Source: an uncultured Alistipes sp. (GTDB lineage Bacteria > Bacteroidota > Bacteroidia > Bacteroidales > Rikenellaceae). Taken from it: 64,000 nucleotides of DNA. Under the pieces are notes generated by a model. The model did not search any database. It saw only the letters and a program-made list of their open reading frames with translations, and was not told the origin of the DNA. The first letter of the stretch is position 1; the number at the start of each line of letters is the position of its first letter. Of this stretch, positions 17,989 to 27,978 are shown piece after piece. The position numbers were made by a program, and so were the translations under genes. Where the stretch lies: positions 87,155 to 151,154 of the forward strand of contig CANQGQ010000005.1 of assembly GCA_947623305.1 (NCBI GenBank), written 5' to 3'.

Positions 17989-19665
17989 ATGGCTGACGAA
18001 AAAATCATCTTCTCGATGGTGGGCGTCTCGAAGACGTTCCCCAACCAGAAAAAGGTGCTCGACAACATCTATCTTTCGTTCTTTTACGGAGCGAAGATCG
18101 GGATCATCGGTTTGAACGGCGCCGGCAAATCGACGCTCATGAAGATCATTGCCGGCATCGACAAGAATTACCAGGGCGAAGTGGTCTTTTCACCCGGGTA
18201 TTCGGTCGGATACTTGGAGCAGGAACCGAAATTGGACGACGCAAAGACGGTTCGCGAGGTCGTCGAGGAGGGGTGTGCCGCCACCGTCGCGCTGCTCAAA
18301 GAGTACGAGCAGATCAACGAAAAACTCTGCGAGCCGATGGGCGACGATGAAATGGCCCGACTGATCGAGCGGCAGGGCGAGCTCTACGAGCAGATCGACC
18401 ACGTGAACGGCTGGGAACTCGATACCGTGCTCGATCGAGCGATGGATGCGTTGCGTTGTCCCGACGGGGATCAATCGGTCAAGGTGCTTTCGGGCGGCGA
18501 ACGCCGTCGCGTGGCTTTGTGCCGGCTGTTGTTGCAGCAACCCGATGTCTTGTTGCTGGACGAGCCGACGAACCATCTGGATGCCGAATCCATCGACTGG
18601 CTGGAGCAGCATTTGCAGCAATACAAGGGCACGGTCATCGCCGTAACGCACGACCGTTATTTCCTCGATCATGTAGCCGGATGGATTTTGGAACTCGATC
18701 GCGGCCAAGGGATTCCGTGGAAAGGCAATTATTCGGGTTGGCTGGAGCAGAAAACCGCCCGCATGGCGATGGAGGAGAAACAGGAGTCGAAACGCCGCAA
18801 AACGCTCGAACGCGAGCTGGAATGGGTGCGCATGTCGCCGTCCGGCCGCCATGCCAAATCGAAAGCGCGTTTGTCGGCTTACGACAAACTGATGAACGAA
18901 GATGCCAAACAACAGGAAGAGAAGCTGGAAATCTTCATTCCCAACGGCCCGCGGTTGGGCGATGTGGTCATCGAAGCGCACGAGGTGAAAAAGGCATTCG
19001 GCGATCGAATATTGTATGAACATTTGAATTTTTCGTTGCCGCCGGCCGGCATCGTAGGGGTCATCGGCCCGAACGGTACGGGCAAGACGACGCTTTTCCG
19101 GATGATTATGGGCTTGGAACAGCCGACGGAGGGTTCGTTTCGCGTCGGTTCCACCGTCAAGCTGGCCTACGTCGATCAACAGCATAAGTCCATAGACCCC
19201 GAGAAAACGGTTTTCGAGGTGATTTCGGGCGGAACCGATCTCATCACCTTGGGAAATCGGCAGGTCAATGCACGCGCCTATGTGGCCCGCTTCAATTTCT
19301 CGGGAGCCGACCAGGAGAAGAAATGCGGGATGCTTTCGGGCGGCGAACGCAACCGCTTGCATTTGGCGCTCGCCTTGAAGGAGGAAGGTAATGTGTTGCT
19401 TCTGGACGAGCCGACTAACGATATCGACGTCAACACGTTGCGAGCGCTGGAAGAGGGCTTGAATAACTTCGCGGGATGTGCGGTCGTCATTTCGCACGAC
19501 CGTTGGTTCCTCGATCGCGTCGCTACGCATATCCTTTCGTTCGAGGGCGATTCGAAAGCGGTGTTTTACGAAGGCAGCTACAGCGAATACGAAGCGTGGA
19601 AACGTGCGCAAGGGTTCGACATGGAGCCGCACCGCGTGAAATACAAAAAACTGTTGGCCGATTGA
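17989..19665 (+). CDS. ettA: ABC-F translational throttle protein EttA
   Basis: The 558-residue product starts at ATG 17989 (MADEKIIFSMVGVSKTFPNQ), close to the 555 of E. coli EttA. Two ABC domains have Walker A GLNGAGKST and GPNGTGKTT, signatures LSGGERRRVAL and LSGGERNRLHL, and Walker B LLLDEPTNHLDAES and LLLDEPTNDIDVNT. The linker and arm segments of ABC-F proteins lie between them. It binds the ribosomal E site and gates entry into elongation according to the ATP/ADP ratio. The frame is open another 150 bp upstream, but that part overlaps the promoter. Confidence 0.95.
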   Translation: MADEKIIFSMVGVSKTFPNQKKVLDNIYLSFFYGAKIGIIGLNGAGKSTLMKIIAGIDKNYQGEVVFSPGYSVGYLEQEPKLDDAKTVREVVEEGCAATVALLKEYEQINEKLCEPMGDDEMARLIERQGELYEQIDHVNGWELDTVLDRAMDALRCPDGDQSVKVLSGGERRRVALCRLLLQQPDVLLLDEPTNHLDAESIDWLEQHLQQYKGTVIAVTHDRYFLDHVAGWILELDRGQGIPWKGNYSGWLEQKTARMAMEEKQESKRRKTLERELEWVRMSPSGRHAKSKARLSAYDKLMNEDAKQQEEKLEIFIPNGPRLGDVVIEAHEVKKAFGDRILYEHLNFSLPPAGIVGVIGPNGTGKTTLFRMIMGLEQPTEGSFRVGSTVKLAYVDQQHKSIDPEKTVFEVISGGTDLITLGNRQVNARAYVARFNFSGADQEKKCGMLSGGERNRLHLALALKEEGNVLLLDEPTNDIDVNTLRALEEGLNNFAGCAVVISHDRWFLDRVATHILSFEGDSKAVFYEGSYSEYEAWKRAQGFDMEPHRVKYKKLLAD

Positions 19666-19741
19666 TTTTTTTCGAAACAGCCTTGTTGCGAAAGCCGCTT
19701 GTAGGTTTTCATTTATCGCAATAAGTTATTAATAGATGATT

Positions 19742-21094
19742 ATGGCACAGAAACCGACTATTCCGAAGGGCACGCGCGATTTTTCTCCGGCAGAGATGAT
19801 GCGTCGCCAATACATTTTCGATACGATCAAAAAGGTGTTCCGCACCTACGGCTTCGCGCCGCTCGAAACGCCTGCAATGGAGAATCTTTCGACCTTGCTC
19901 GGCAAATACGGCGACGAGGGGGACAAACTGCTTTTCAAAATCCTCAATTCGGGCGATTATGCCGCCGGACTGACCGACGACGAAGTGCGTCGTTTCCCGA
20001 AAATCAGCGAAAAGGGATTGCGTTATGATTTGACGGTGCCGTTCGCGCGGTATGTCGTTCAACATCAGAACGAACTGTCGTTTCCGTTCAAGCGTTACCA
20101 GATACAGCCCGTTTGGCGGGCCGATCGTCCGCAAAAAGGACGCTACCGCGAGTTTTACCAATGCGATGTGGACGTAATCGGTACGCGTTCGCTGCTGTGC
20201 GAAGTCGAGTTGGTCGAGATCGTCGATCGGGTGTTCCGTGCGCTGGGAGTTCGTGCCGCACTTAAGATGAACAACCGTAAAATCCTGTACGGCATTGCCG
20301 AAGCGATCGGCCATGCGGATAAAATGATGGACGTAACCGTCGCCATCGACAAGCTGGATAAGATCGGAATGGACAACGTGAAGGCCGAACTGCTCGAACG
20401 GGGGTTGACGCCGGAAGCGATCGACCGACTGCAACCGATACTTGAACTCAGCGGAACCAACGCACAGAAATTGGAGAAGTTGAGCGGAATACTCGTAAAC
20501 TCCGAAACTGGCCAGCTCGGCATCGAAGAGATGCGGACGATCTTTGCCTATGTCGAACGGGCGAACCTCGATTTGCCGGTCGAACTGGATTTGTCGCTGG
20601 CGCGCGGGCTGAATTATTACACGGGCGCCATTTTCGAGGTGAAAGCCCTCGATTTCGCTATCGGCTCGATTTGCGGCGGTGGACGTTACGACGACTTGAC
20701 CGGCATTTTCGGTTTGAAAGGTCTTTCGGGGGTCGGCATTTCGTTCGGTGCGGATCGTATTTACGATGTGATGTGCGGACTGGACTTGTTCCCCGCTTCG
20801 GTGAATTGTTCGACGCAGGTGCTGTTCGTCAATCTCGGAAACGAGGAGGAAGCGGCGGTGCTTCCGTTGTTGCGCAAGCTGCGCGACGCGGGCATCGCGG
20901 CTGAAATTTATCCGGAAAGCGGCAAGATGAAAAAACAGATGGAGTACGCCAATCGTCGGGCCATCCCCTATGTGGTGATTGTCGGTTCCGACGAATTAGC
21001 CGCAGGAGCCGCTACCGTGAAAGATATGCGTACGGGCGAGCAGCGGCAGGTCGCTTTCGGAGCGTTGGCCGATGCGTTTTCCGAATTGGATTGA
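19742..21094 (+). CDS. hisS: Histidyl-tRNA synthetase
   Basis: The 450-residue product starts at ATG 19742 ([16 protein letters not shown]). Another ATG two codons earlier (19736) is also possible. Class II motifs are present: [11 protein letters not shown], motif 2 [20 protein letters not shown], the His-specific [11 protein letters not shown], and motif 3 GGRYDDL...[12 protein letters not shown]-terminal anticodon domain follows. It charges tRNA-His. It is transcribed rightward behind ettA with a 76-bp gap. Confidence 0.97.
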   Translation: MAQKPTIPKGTRDFSPAEMMRRQYIFDTIKKVFRTYGFAPLETPAMENLSTLLGKYGDEGDKLLFKILNSGDYAAGLTDDEVRRFPKISEKGLRYDLTVPFARYVVQHQNELSFPFKRYQIQPVWRADRPQKGRYREFYQCDVDVIGTRSLLCEVELVEIVDRVFRALGVRAALKMNNRKILYGIAEAIGHADKMMDVTVAIDKLDKIGMDNVKAELLERGLTPEAIDRLQPILELSGTNAQKLEKLSGILVNSETGQLGIEEMRTIFAYVERANLDLPVELDLSLARGLNYYTGAIFEVKALDFAIGSICGGGRYDDLTGIFGLKGLSGVGISFGADRIYDVMCGLDLFPASVNCSTQVLFVNLGNEEEAAVLPLLRKLRDAGIAAEIYPESGKMKKQMEYANRRAIPYVVIVGSDELAAGAATVKDMRTGEQRQVAFGALADAFSELD

Positions 21095-21144
21095 TCGTTT
21101 TGCTTCGCGCATGCGAAGGCTCTTTCAGCCTCTGATTAAATGAA

Positions 21145-21180
21145 AATTCGCCCTTGTCGTACGATCGGCAGGGGCGAATT
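21145..21180. terminator. Terminator hairpin between hisS and rubrerythrin
   Basis: AATTCGCCC (21145-21153) pairs with GGGCGAATT (21172-21180) between convergent genes. The stem almost repeats the one at 35526-35570. Confidence 0.6.
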
Positions 21181-21198
21181 GCTTGGATAACGAATCGG

Positions 21199-21777
21199 TC
21201 AATAATTCTCCTTTTTAGGCTCGAAGTAGGCCTGCCCGTGCAGGCAGGCGGGACAAATCTTCGGGGCTTCGCTGGCTAAACAAACATAACCGCAATTCCG
21301 GCATTGCCACCAGATTTGCCCGTCGCGCCGGAAGAAATTCCCGTCGGTCAGACGACTCAACAACTTGAGATAACGGCTTTCGTGCTCGGCCTCCACCGTC
21401 GCGACCATCTTGAAGGCTGCGGCCACCTCCGGGAAGCCCTCTTCTTCGGCGATTTTGCCGAAATCGCGATACAATACGTCCCACTCTTCGCGTTCGCCCT
21501 GGGCCGCGGCCAGCAGATTTTCCTGGGTCGTGCCGATCGGCCCCGTAGGGTAGGAAGCCGTTATCGTAACATCGCCCCCTTCGAGGAATTTGAAGAAGCG
21601 TTTGGCATGTTCCTTCTCCTGATCGGCCGTCTCCGAAAAGACGCCGGCGATCTGCTCGAATCCCTCCTTTTTCGCCTGGCTGGCGAAAAATGTGTAGCGG
21701 GTGCGTGCCTGGCTCTCGCCAGCGAATGCCTTCAGCAGATTCTGTTCGGTACGGGTACCTTTGATGCTCTTGTCCAT
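21199..21777 (-). CDS. rbr: Rubrerythrin (ferritin-like domain then rubredoxin domain)
   Basis: The 192-residue classical rubrerythrin has the four-helix diiron domain at residues 1-145 (AFAGESQARTRYTFFA with Glu ligand, ETADQEKEHAK, VATVEAEHE). A C-terminal rubredoxin domain has WQCRNCGYVC and CPACLHG (Fe-Cys4). It reduces hydrogen peroxide with electrons from NAD(P)H via rubredoxin-type partners, protecting anaerobes. It is a monocistronic-looking gene. A second, reversed-order rubrerythrin is at 53288. Confidence 0.95.
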   Translation of the reverse strand: MDKSIKGTRTEQNLLKAFAGESQARTRYTFFASQAKKEGFEQIAGVFSETADQEKEHAKRFFKFLEGGDVTITASYPTGPIGTTQENLLAAAQGEREEWDVLYRDFGKIAEEEGFPEVAAAFKMVATVEAEHESRYLKLLSRLTDGNFFRRDGQIWWQCRNCGYVCLASEAPKICPACLHGQAYFEPKKENY

Positions 21778-21824
21778 TGCGTGAAATTTTGATTGATGAA
21801 AGATTCATGCAGCGAATATAAACA

Positions 21825-21862
21825 AAAACGGCGGAAAGCCGACTGGCTTTTTCCACCGTTTC
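21825..21862 (-). terminator. Terminator hairpin downstream of the CapA-type gene
   Basis: Imperfect inverted repeat: AAACGGCGGAAAGCC (from about 21825) with GGCTTTTTCCACCGTTT (to about 21862). It ends in a T-run on the minus strand, 36 bp past the CapA stop. Confidence 0.6.
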
Positions 21863-21897
21863 CGTTCGATACGTCCGAACGCTTCATCCATCGGCCT

Positions 21898-22941
21898 TTA
21901 CGGGCGATTCAGCAGCTCGGACAGGTCGGTTCGGAAGGTCTTGTAAGCGGCGGGCAGATCCATCGTGTCCGCCACCTCGAATGGTAAAATCCGATACTCC
22001 GGAAGCGCCACCCAAATGGGGATGGCTTCGGCCGCATAGGTAATGCGCCCGTCCTCCGGATGAAACGTCAGCATGACTTCCGCCATCAAGCCTCCGTTGC
22101 AGTAGCGCCGACGTTGGTTCGATACGAAATTGCCGAGCGAATAGAAAACTGCATGCGTCGAATCGGCTTCGTACGGTTGCACGACATGGGGATGATGCCC
22201 GATAATCAGGTCGGCCCCGGCCTGTCGCAGTGTGCTGGCGATCGTACGTTGCTCGGCATTCGGATGCCGTTCGTATTCGTTTCCCCAGTGGATGCACACC
22301 ACGACGCAACGGGCGCCCCGATTACGGGCTTCGACGATATCCGAAACCATACGGGCCGTGTCGATGCAATTGACCTTTGCGCCTTTCGGTATGGGTATGC
22401 CGTTCGTCGAATAAGTGTAGTTCAACAGGGCGATCGGAATCGTCCGGCAGGCAATCCAAAGCGGATGACGCTTCATCCGATCGAGGCTGTCGGTAAATAC
22501 GCCGGTTCGGAGAATCCCGCAACTGTCCAATACTTCGGCTGTCGTACGAATGCCTGCGGCTCCTCCGTCGCAACAGTGATTGTTGGCCAAAACCGCCACA
22601 TCGACCCCTGCTTCGTGCAACGCTTCGGCCAGAGCGATCGGCGACCGGAAGCACGGATAACCCGTATATCGTTCCGAACGGGTGAGCGTGGTTTCCAGAT
22701 TGACGACGACTAAATCGGCGCTGTCGAAACGGGGCCGCACAGCCGCAAATACCGGCGAATAATCGAATTCGCCCGCTTTGCGGGCCGCCGTAATCTGGGG
22801 CGTGTGCTGCATGACGTCGCCGGCGAACAACATACGAATCCGTATGGGCTTCGGTGGATCGGATGGCGATTGCTGACGGCACGATACCGAACAAAGCAGG
22901 AAAACGAGCGACGCAACGACCGGGTATCGGATGAAATTCAT
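21898..22941 (-). CDS. CapA family (PGA_cap) secreted metallophosphatase-like lipoprotein
   Basis: The 347-residue product starts at 22941. The N-terminus MNFIRYPVVASLVFLLCSVSC looks like a lipoprotein signal, although the residues before the Cys (SVS) are not ideal. The metallophosphatase-like fold has MLFAGDVMQHTPQI, NLETTLTR, LANNHCCDGG, IHWGNEYE, GHHPHVVQ and YSLGNFVSNQ. Named after the poly-gamma-glutamate capsule protein CapA, most members in this phylum have no known substrate. It is exported and probably anchored in the outer membrane. The upstream DUF4491 gene ends 10 bp before it. Confidence 0.88.
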   Translation of the reverse strand: MNFIRYPVVASLVFLLCSVSCRQQSPSDPPKPIRIRMLFAGDVMQHTPQITAARKAGEFDYSPVFAAVRPRFDSADLVVVNLETTLTRSERYTGYPCFRSPIALAEALHEAGVDVAVLANNHCCDGGAAGIRTTAEVLDSCGILRTGVFTDSLDRMKRHPLWIACRTIPIALLNYTYSTNGIPIPKGAKVNCIDTARMVSDIVEARNRGARCVVVCIHWGNEYERHPNAEQRTIASTLRQAGADLIIGHHPHVVQPYEADSTHAVFYSLGNFVSNQRRRYCNGGLMAEVMLTFHPEDGRITYAAEAIPIWVALPEYRILPFEVADTMDLPAAYKTFRTDLSELLNRP

Positions 22942-22951
22942 GACCGGCGGA

Positions 22952-23260
22952 TCATTTTCGTTTCCGTTTCGGATTGGCCGGGAACCAGCCTTTTTCAACC
23001 CGTTTGCGTTGTTGGAACAGTTCGCCGATGCTCCAGAACGAGGAAGCGCCCCATACGGCCAGCAACGTCGACCAAAACAGGTGATGCACGAGAATCGACC
23101 CGGTGAGGGCCAGGATGCCCATTGCCAGGAAGGCCCACCAACAACCGACACCGAAGTGATATTCGCCCTTGATGACCAGCGGATGGAACAATCCGATGAT
23201 TGCAAACGTACCGATGCCGATCGCCAGACCGGTCAGGTTGTATGTCGTGAGAAAATCCAT
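22952..23260 (-). CDS. DUF4491 family small membrane protein
   Basis: The 102-residue protein has three hydrophobic segments: NLTGLAIGIGTFAIIGLFHP, the VGCWWAFLAMGILALTGS region, and LFWSTLLAVWGASSFWSIGE. A short basic tail rich in Lys and Arg follows, ending ELFQQRKRVEKGWFPANP. Length and the GxxHPxVIKxEY pattern fit DUF4491 of Bacteroidota. The function is unknown. It precedes the CapA-type gene by 10 bp and is probably co-transcribed with it. Confidence 0.8.
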   Translation of the reverse strand: MDFLTTYNLTGLAIGIGTFAIIGLFHPLVIKGEYHFGVGCWWAFLAMGILALTGSILVHHLFWSTLLAVWGASSFWSIGELFQQRKRVEKGWFPANPKRKRK

Positions 23261-23339
23261 TGTGTCCGCCTTATTTTCTGCAATGAGGCTCGTATGTACC
23301 GGCGTTTTTTGAAACCGTTTTCGCGTTCGCGCGTTGCGG

Positions 23340-24467
23340 TTATTTTATGATGACCTGCAAGGGCGTTTCGGTTGCGGTTTTTACTTCGCCGATCTCCTCG
23401 ATCCACTCCGCCATGTCGTCCACGCCGCCCTGGCTCCATCCCGTTCCGGCGTAATAGATCAATCGTTCGTCGGGCCGAACCGATTTTACGGCCAGCGCAT
23501 GTCCCACCGTGTCGGGCAGGATAGTGGCACCCGAAAGCAGGACGGCGCCGTAAATGTCGCCGTCGCGGTCGGGATCTTTCGAATCGGAAGCCGGCTCGCA
23601 AATCGCTACCCAATCTTCGCCGGTCTCGGTTCGTTTCACGTCATGACGCACGAATCCGGCCGCAATCGGCAGCTCCTCGAAGTTACCCGTATAGACGCAC
23701 TCCATGCGGTTGAAGCGTTGATTCGCATCGAGCGTAATGACTTTCGTCAGGGCGGCGGTATGTGCATCGTCGAGGGCGAACGGAGCGTAGGTCAATTCGA
23801 CCGACGTGCGGATCGGGCCGTTGTCGAGCGTTTTATAGGTCGCATAGTTGTGCGGCAGCAGGAACAGCTGTCCGTCGATGAAGGGTACCGACGAGCCGCC
23901 GCCCAACGTCTTGCCGACTTTGTAGCAGTCCATGCCGTCGCCGTAATTGTGGTGGTAATCGCCTTTCGCATACCATTCGTCGATCACCAACTTGTCGGTG
24001 CATTTCACCCAGACGTCGATTCCCGGCGTAATCAGTTGCTCGGGCGACGTCTCCAAGGCCGGGCCGTAAAGCCGGTAGGCCACCTTGTTGTTCTCCCATG
24101 CGTAATCGTCGTAACGTTCGGGAACCTGACGTCCGAACGCTTCGGCCGGATAGGCATTGCGAACGCCTGTGGCGATAGTGAAATGTTCGGTCTCCAGGCC
24201 GTCGACATCCACCTGGAAAATCAGGGCCTGCGGTTCGTTCGTGCCCCAGTAGAGCACTTGCGAAGCGACTTGTTCGCCCTCATCGTCGCATACGACTACG
24301 TTTTCGGGGGTTAAGCCTTTAAGTGGTGCGAGCTGGCTCCAGGCGATCTCCACGGTTTCGTCATCTCGATCGGCGGCGGCCGGATTGACGACCTCGACTT
24401 TCAGGCGCTGCGAACAGGAGGCCAGCAGAAAAGCCGCGGTCAAAAAGGATAAACTCTTTTTCATCAT
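23340..24467 (-). CDS. DUF4861 family lipoprotein, pectin-locus accessory
   Basis: The 375-residue product starts at 24467 (or Met 24464). The lipoprotein signal is MMKKSLSFLTAAFLLASC with lipobox LASC. The rest is beta-rich and matches the DUF4861 pattern (YDDYAWENNKVAYRLYGPAL, GMDCYKVGKTLGGGSSVPF, AGTGWSQGG). DUF4861 proteins often occur in uronate and pectin loci. A carbohydrate-processing role is inferred from context only. It is transcribed divergently from uxaC with 205 bp between. Confidence 0.85.
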   Translation of the reverse strand: MMKKSLSFLTAAFLLASCSQRLKVEVVNPAAADRDDETVEIAWSQLAPLKGLTPENVVVCDDEGEQVASQVLYWGTNEPQALIFQVDVDGLETEHFTIATGVRNAYPAEAFGRQVPERYDDYAWENNKVAYRLYGPALETSPEQLITPGIDVWVKCTDKLVIDEWYAKGDYHHNYGDGMDCYKVGKTLGGGSSVPFIDGQLFLLPHNYATYKTLDNGPIRTSVELTYAPFALDDAHTAALTKVITLDANQRFNRMECVYTGNFEELPIAAGFVRHDVKRTETGEDWVAICEPASDSKDPDRDGDIYGAVLLSGATILPDTVGHALAVKSVRPDERLIYYAGTGWSQGGVDDMAEWIEEIGEVKTATETPLQVIIK

Positions 24468-24488
24468 GCGTTTTGTGTTAGGATGCGA

Positions 24489-24519
24489 CAAAATTACTTT
24501 TTTTTGTTCATCGGTCAAA
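24489..24519 (-). promoter_or_regulatory. Promoter of the DUF4861 gene
   Basis: On the minus strand, TTTG (24519-24516) and TAATTTTG (24496-24489) are 19 bp apart, just upstream of the start. No equally good match was found for uxaC in the same intergenic region. Confidence 0.6.
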
Positions 24520-24672
24520 CGCGGGCGAAATTATTTGACGATTTTTCTATTGATTTTCCGGAAAACTTATTAATTTTACACGACGAAAATTTTTACGACC
24601 CCTGTTCGATCGTGCATGCGCCGATCGGAGCGCATACCATAGCGATAACTTAAATCAACCTAAAATAAACTC

Positions 24673-26085
24673 ATGAAACAGTTCAACGACGACAACTTCC
24701 TGTTGCAAACTCCGGCTGCGGAGCGCCTCTATCACGAGCATGCGGCCAAAATGCCGATCATCGACTACCATTGCCACTTGATTCCCGAATATGTGGCTTC
24801 CGACCACAAGTTCGAAAATCTTTCGAAAATCTGGTTGGAGGGCGACCATTACAAATGGCGCGCGATGCGTACCAACGGCGTCGATGAACGGTTCTGCACG
24901 GGCAAGGATACGACCGACTGGGAGAAGTTCGAGAAATGGGCCGAAACCGTCCCCTATACGATGCGCAATCCGTTGTACCACTGGACGCACCTCGAACTGA
25001 AAACGGCGTTCGGCGTAACGAAACTGTTGAATCCGTCGACGGCCAAGGAGATTTACGATTATTGTACCGCCCTGCTTCAGAAGCCCGAGTACCATGCCCG
25101 CGGTCTGATGCAGCACTATCATGTCGAAACGGTCTGCACGACGGATGACCCCGTCGATTCGCTCGAACATCATATCAAGGTGGCGAAAGACGGCTTTGCG
25201 GTCAAGATGCTTCCGACGTGGCGTCCCGACAAGGCGATGGCAGTCGAAAATCCGGCCAATTTCCGCGCCTATATCGAAAAACTTTCGGACGTTTCGGGCG
25301 TAACCATCACGAAGTTCGCCGATGTTATCGACGCGTTGCGTGTCCGGCATAAATTCTTCGAATCGGTCGGTTGCCGGTTGTCCGACCACGGCATCGAGGA
25401 GCTCTACGCCGAAGATTATACGCAATCGGAAATCGACGCTATCTTTAATAAGGTATACGGCGGTCAGCCGTTGACTCACGAAGAGATTCTGAAGTACAAA
25501 ACGGCCATGATGGTCGAATTCGCTATCATGGATTGGGAGACGGGTTGGACGCAGCAGTTCCATTACGGTGCCATTCGCGACAACAATTCGCGCATGTTCA
25601 AACAGCTGGGCCCCGACACGGGCTTCGATTCGATCGGCGACTTCACCGTCGGCAAGAAGATGTCGAAGTTCTTCGATCTGCTCGATCGCAACGACAAACT
25701 CACTAAAACCATCATCTACAACCTCAATCCGCGCGACAACGAACTGGTGGCTACGATGCTCGGCAACTTCCAGGACGGACGCTACGGCGCCGGCAAGATT
25801 CAGTTCGGTTCCGGTTGGTGGTTCCTCGATCAGAAAGACGGCATGGAGAAACAGATGAACGCACTTTCGACGCTGGGTCTGTTGAGCCGTTTCGTCGGTA
25901 TGCTCACCGATTCGCGTTCGTTCCTCTCCTATCCGCGACACGAATATTTCCGTCGTACGCTCTGCAACCTGTTGGGCAACGACATCGAGAACGGACTGTT
26001 ACCTGCTTCCGAAATCGACTTCATCGGCAAGGAGATCGTCGAGGGCATCTGCTATCGCAATGCGAAAAATTATTTCAAATTCTAA
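24673..26085 (+). CDS. uxaC: Glucuronate (uronate) isomerase
   Basis: The 470-residue product has the usual UxaC size. MPIIDYHCHLIPEYVA supplies the amidohydrolase-like HxH, and LEGDHYKWRAMRTNGV, DDPVDSLEHH, RPDKAM and GSGWWFLDQKDGM are family blocks. It converts D-galacturonate to D-tagaturonate and D-glucuronate to D-fructuronate in the cytoplasm. It is the first gene of the hexuronate operon, with kdgK 83 bp downstream. Confidence 0.97.
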   Translation: MKQFNDDNFLLQTPAAERLYHEHAAKMPIIDYHCHLIPEYVASDHKFENLSKIWLEGDHYKWRAMRTNGVDERFCTGKDTTDWEKFEKWAETVPYTMRNPLYHWTHLELKTAFGVTKLLNPSTAKEIYDYCTALLQKPEYHARGLMQHYHVETVCTTDDPVDSLEHHIKVAKDGFAVKMLPTWRPDKAMAVENPANFRAYIEKLSDVSGVTITKFADVIDALRVRHKFFESVGCRLSDHGIEELYAEDYTQSEIDAIFNKVYGGQPLTHEEILKYKTAMMVEFAIMDWETGWTQQFHYGAIRDNNSRMFKQLGPDTGFDSIGDFTVGKKMSKFFDLLDRNDKLTKTIIYNLNPRDNELVATMLGNFQDGRYGAGKIQFGSGWWFLDQKDGMEKQMNALSTLGLLSRFVGMLTDSRSFLSYPRHEYFRRTLCNLLGNDIENGLLPASEIDFIGKEIVEGICYRNAKNYFKF

Positions 26086-26168
26086 CGAACGTTCTTCCCA
26101 AACGCTTTTTACAGAGGTTCATAAGAAGCATGACCAATTAATAAAAAATCAATAAAAATCACAGAAAG

Positions 26169-27188
26169 ATGAAAATCGTAACATTAGGTGAAATCATGCT
26201 GCGGTTGTCCACCCCGGGCAATACGCGTTTCGTTCAGTCGGATTCGTTCGATGTCGTTTACGGCGGCGGCGAGGCCAATGTGGCAGTCAGCTGTGCCAAC
26301 TACGGGCATGATGCCTATTTCGTAACCAAACTTCCGAAACACGAGATCGGACAGTCGGCAGTCAATGCCTTGCGCAAATACGGTGTGAAAACCGATTTCA
26401 TCACTCGCGGCGGGGATCGGGTCGGCATCTACTATCTGGAGACCGGTGCGTCGATGCGTCCGTCGAAGGTGATTTATGACCGTGCCCATTCCGCCATCGC
26501 CGAAGCCGATCCGTCGGATTTCGATTTCGACACTATTATGGAGGGGGCCCAGTGGTTCCATTGGTCGGGCATCACGCCGGCCATTTCGGACAAGGCGGCC
26601 GAATTGACGAAACTGGCTTGCGAAGCGGCCAAACGCCACGGCGTTACGGTCTCTGTCGATCTAAATTTCCGCAAGAAACTTTGGACGAAGGAGAAAGCCC
26701 AGTCGATTATGCGTCCGTTGATGCAATACGTCGATGTTTGCATCGGCAACGAGGAGGATGCCGAGCTGTGCCTCGGATTCAAACCCGATGCCAATGTCGA
26801 GGGCGGCGAAACCAATGCCGAAGGTTACAAGGGGATTTTCAAACAGATGGCCGAGACGTTCGGTTTCAAATACGTGATTTCGACCCTGCGCGAATCGTTC
26901 TCCGCAACGCACAACGGCTGGAAAGCGATGATCTACAACGGCAAAGAGTTCTACGAATCGAAGCGGTACGACATCAATCCGATCATCGACCGCGTCGGCG
27001 GCGGCGACTCGTTCTCCGGCGGCATCATCCACGGTCTGCTGACCAAACCGACCCAGGGCGAAGCATTGGAATTCGCTGTAGCGGCTTCGGCTTTGAAGCA
27101 CACCATCAACGGCGACTTCAACCTCGTTTCGGCCGAAGAGGTCGAGAGCCTGGCCGGCGGTAATGCGAACGGTCGCGTGCAGCGATAA
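26169..27188 (+). CDS. kdgK: 2-dehydro-3-deoxygluconate (KDG) kinase, PfkB family
   Basis: The 339-residue PfkB sugar kinase has the N-terminal glycine motif DVVYGGGEANVAVSC, substrate region GIYYLETGASMRPSKVIYDR, and the C-terminal anion-hole/catalytic motif DRVGGGDSFSGGIIHG (catalytic Asp). It phosphorylates KDG to KDPG. Specificity is taken from its position between uxaC and the KDPG aldolase gene, where this family member is always found in uronate operons. Confidence 0.93.
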   Translation: MKIVTLGEIMLRLSTPGNTRFVQSDSFDVVYGGGEANVAVSCANYGHDAYFVTKLPKHEIGQSAVNALRKYGVKTDFITRGGDRVGIYYLETGASMRPSKVIYDRAHSAIAEADPSDFDFDTIMEGAQWFHWSGITPAISDKAAELTKLACEAAKRHGVTVSVDLNFRKKLWTKEKAQSIMRPLMQYVDVCIGNEEDAELCLGFKPDANVEGGETNAEGYKGIFKQMAETFGFKYVISTLRESFSATHNGWKAMIYNGKEFYESKRYDINPIIDRVGGGDSFSGGIIHGLLTKPTQGEALEFAVAASALKHTINGDFNLVSAEEVESLAGGNANGRVQR

Positions 27189-27226
27189 ATCAAGTTCAAT
27201 AGAATTCCAACCTCTTTAATAAAAAA

Positions 27227-27895
27227 ATGGCAAAGTTCGATAAACTCGCCGTGATGCACAAAATCGGCGAAACCGGCATGGTTCCGGTCTTTTATCACAA
27301 GGATGTTGCAATCGCCAAAAAGGTCGTGAAGGCTTGCTACGAGGGCGGTGTTCGCGCGTTCGAATTCACGAATCGCGGCGACTTCGCACAGGAGGTATTC
27401 GGCGAATTGGTCAAATGGGCGGATAAGGAGTGCCCCGAGCTGGCAATCGGCATCGGCTCGGTCGTCGATCCGGCTACGGCTGCTCTGTATATCCAGATGG
27501 GAGCCAATTTCGTTGTAGGCCCGTTGTTCAATCCCGAAATCGCTCCGATCTGCAATCGCCGGCTCGTCCCGTATTGCCCGGGGTGCGGTACCGTATCCGA
27601 AATCGGCAAAGCGCAGGAGTTGGGTTGCGACCTGACCAAGCTCTTCCCGGGGGATGTTTACGGCCCCAATATGGTGAAGGGATTGATGGCTCCCTGCCCG
27701 TGGTCGAAGATCATGGTTACGGGCGGCGTGTCGCCCGATCGCGACAATCTGACGGCTTGGTTCAAAGCCGGCGTATATTGCGTGGGAATGGGGTCGAAAC
27801 TCTTCCCGAAAGACCGCATCGCCGCCGAGGATTGGGCCTACATCACGAACAAGTGCAAGGAGTGTCTCGACGTGATCGCCGACGTGCGCAAGTAA
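27227..27895 (+). CDS. kdgA: KDPG/KHG aldolase
   Basis: The 222-residue class I aldolase has family motifs [10 protein letters not shown] (Glu), [37 protein letters not shown] (Schiff-base Lys) and [12 protein letters not shown]. It cleaves 2-dehydro-3-deoxy-6-phosphogluconate to pyruvate and glyceraldehyde-3-phosphate, the last step of the pathway here. It starts 38 bp after kdgK. A hairpin with a T-tract lies right after the stop. Confidence 0.95.
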   Translation: MAKFDKLAVMHKIGETGMVPVFYHKDVAIAKKVVKACYEGGVRAFEFTNRGDFAQEVFGELVKWADKECPELAIGIGSVVDPATAALYIQMGANFVVGPLFNPEIAPICNRRLVPYCPGCGTVSEIGKAQELGCDLTKLFPGDVYGPNMVKGLMAPCPWSKIMVTGGVSPDRDNLTAWFKAGVYCVGMGSKLFPKDRIAAEDWAYITNKCKECLDVIADVRK

Positions 27896-27906
27896 CACTG
27901 CCGAAT

Positions 27907-27940
27907 CCCGCCGCATCCGAAAGCGAGTGCGGCGGGTTTT
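27907..27940 (+). terminator. Intrinsic terminator inside the hexuronate cluster
   Basis: CCCGCCGCA (27907-27915) pairs with TGCGGCGGG (27928-27936), followed by TTTT. It is 11 bp after the kdgA stop and 39 bp before the transporter gene. Confidence 0.75.
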
Positions 27941-27978
27941 CCGACCGATAAATTCCAACTAAATGAATTGATAACTGA

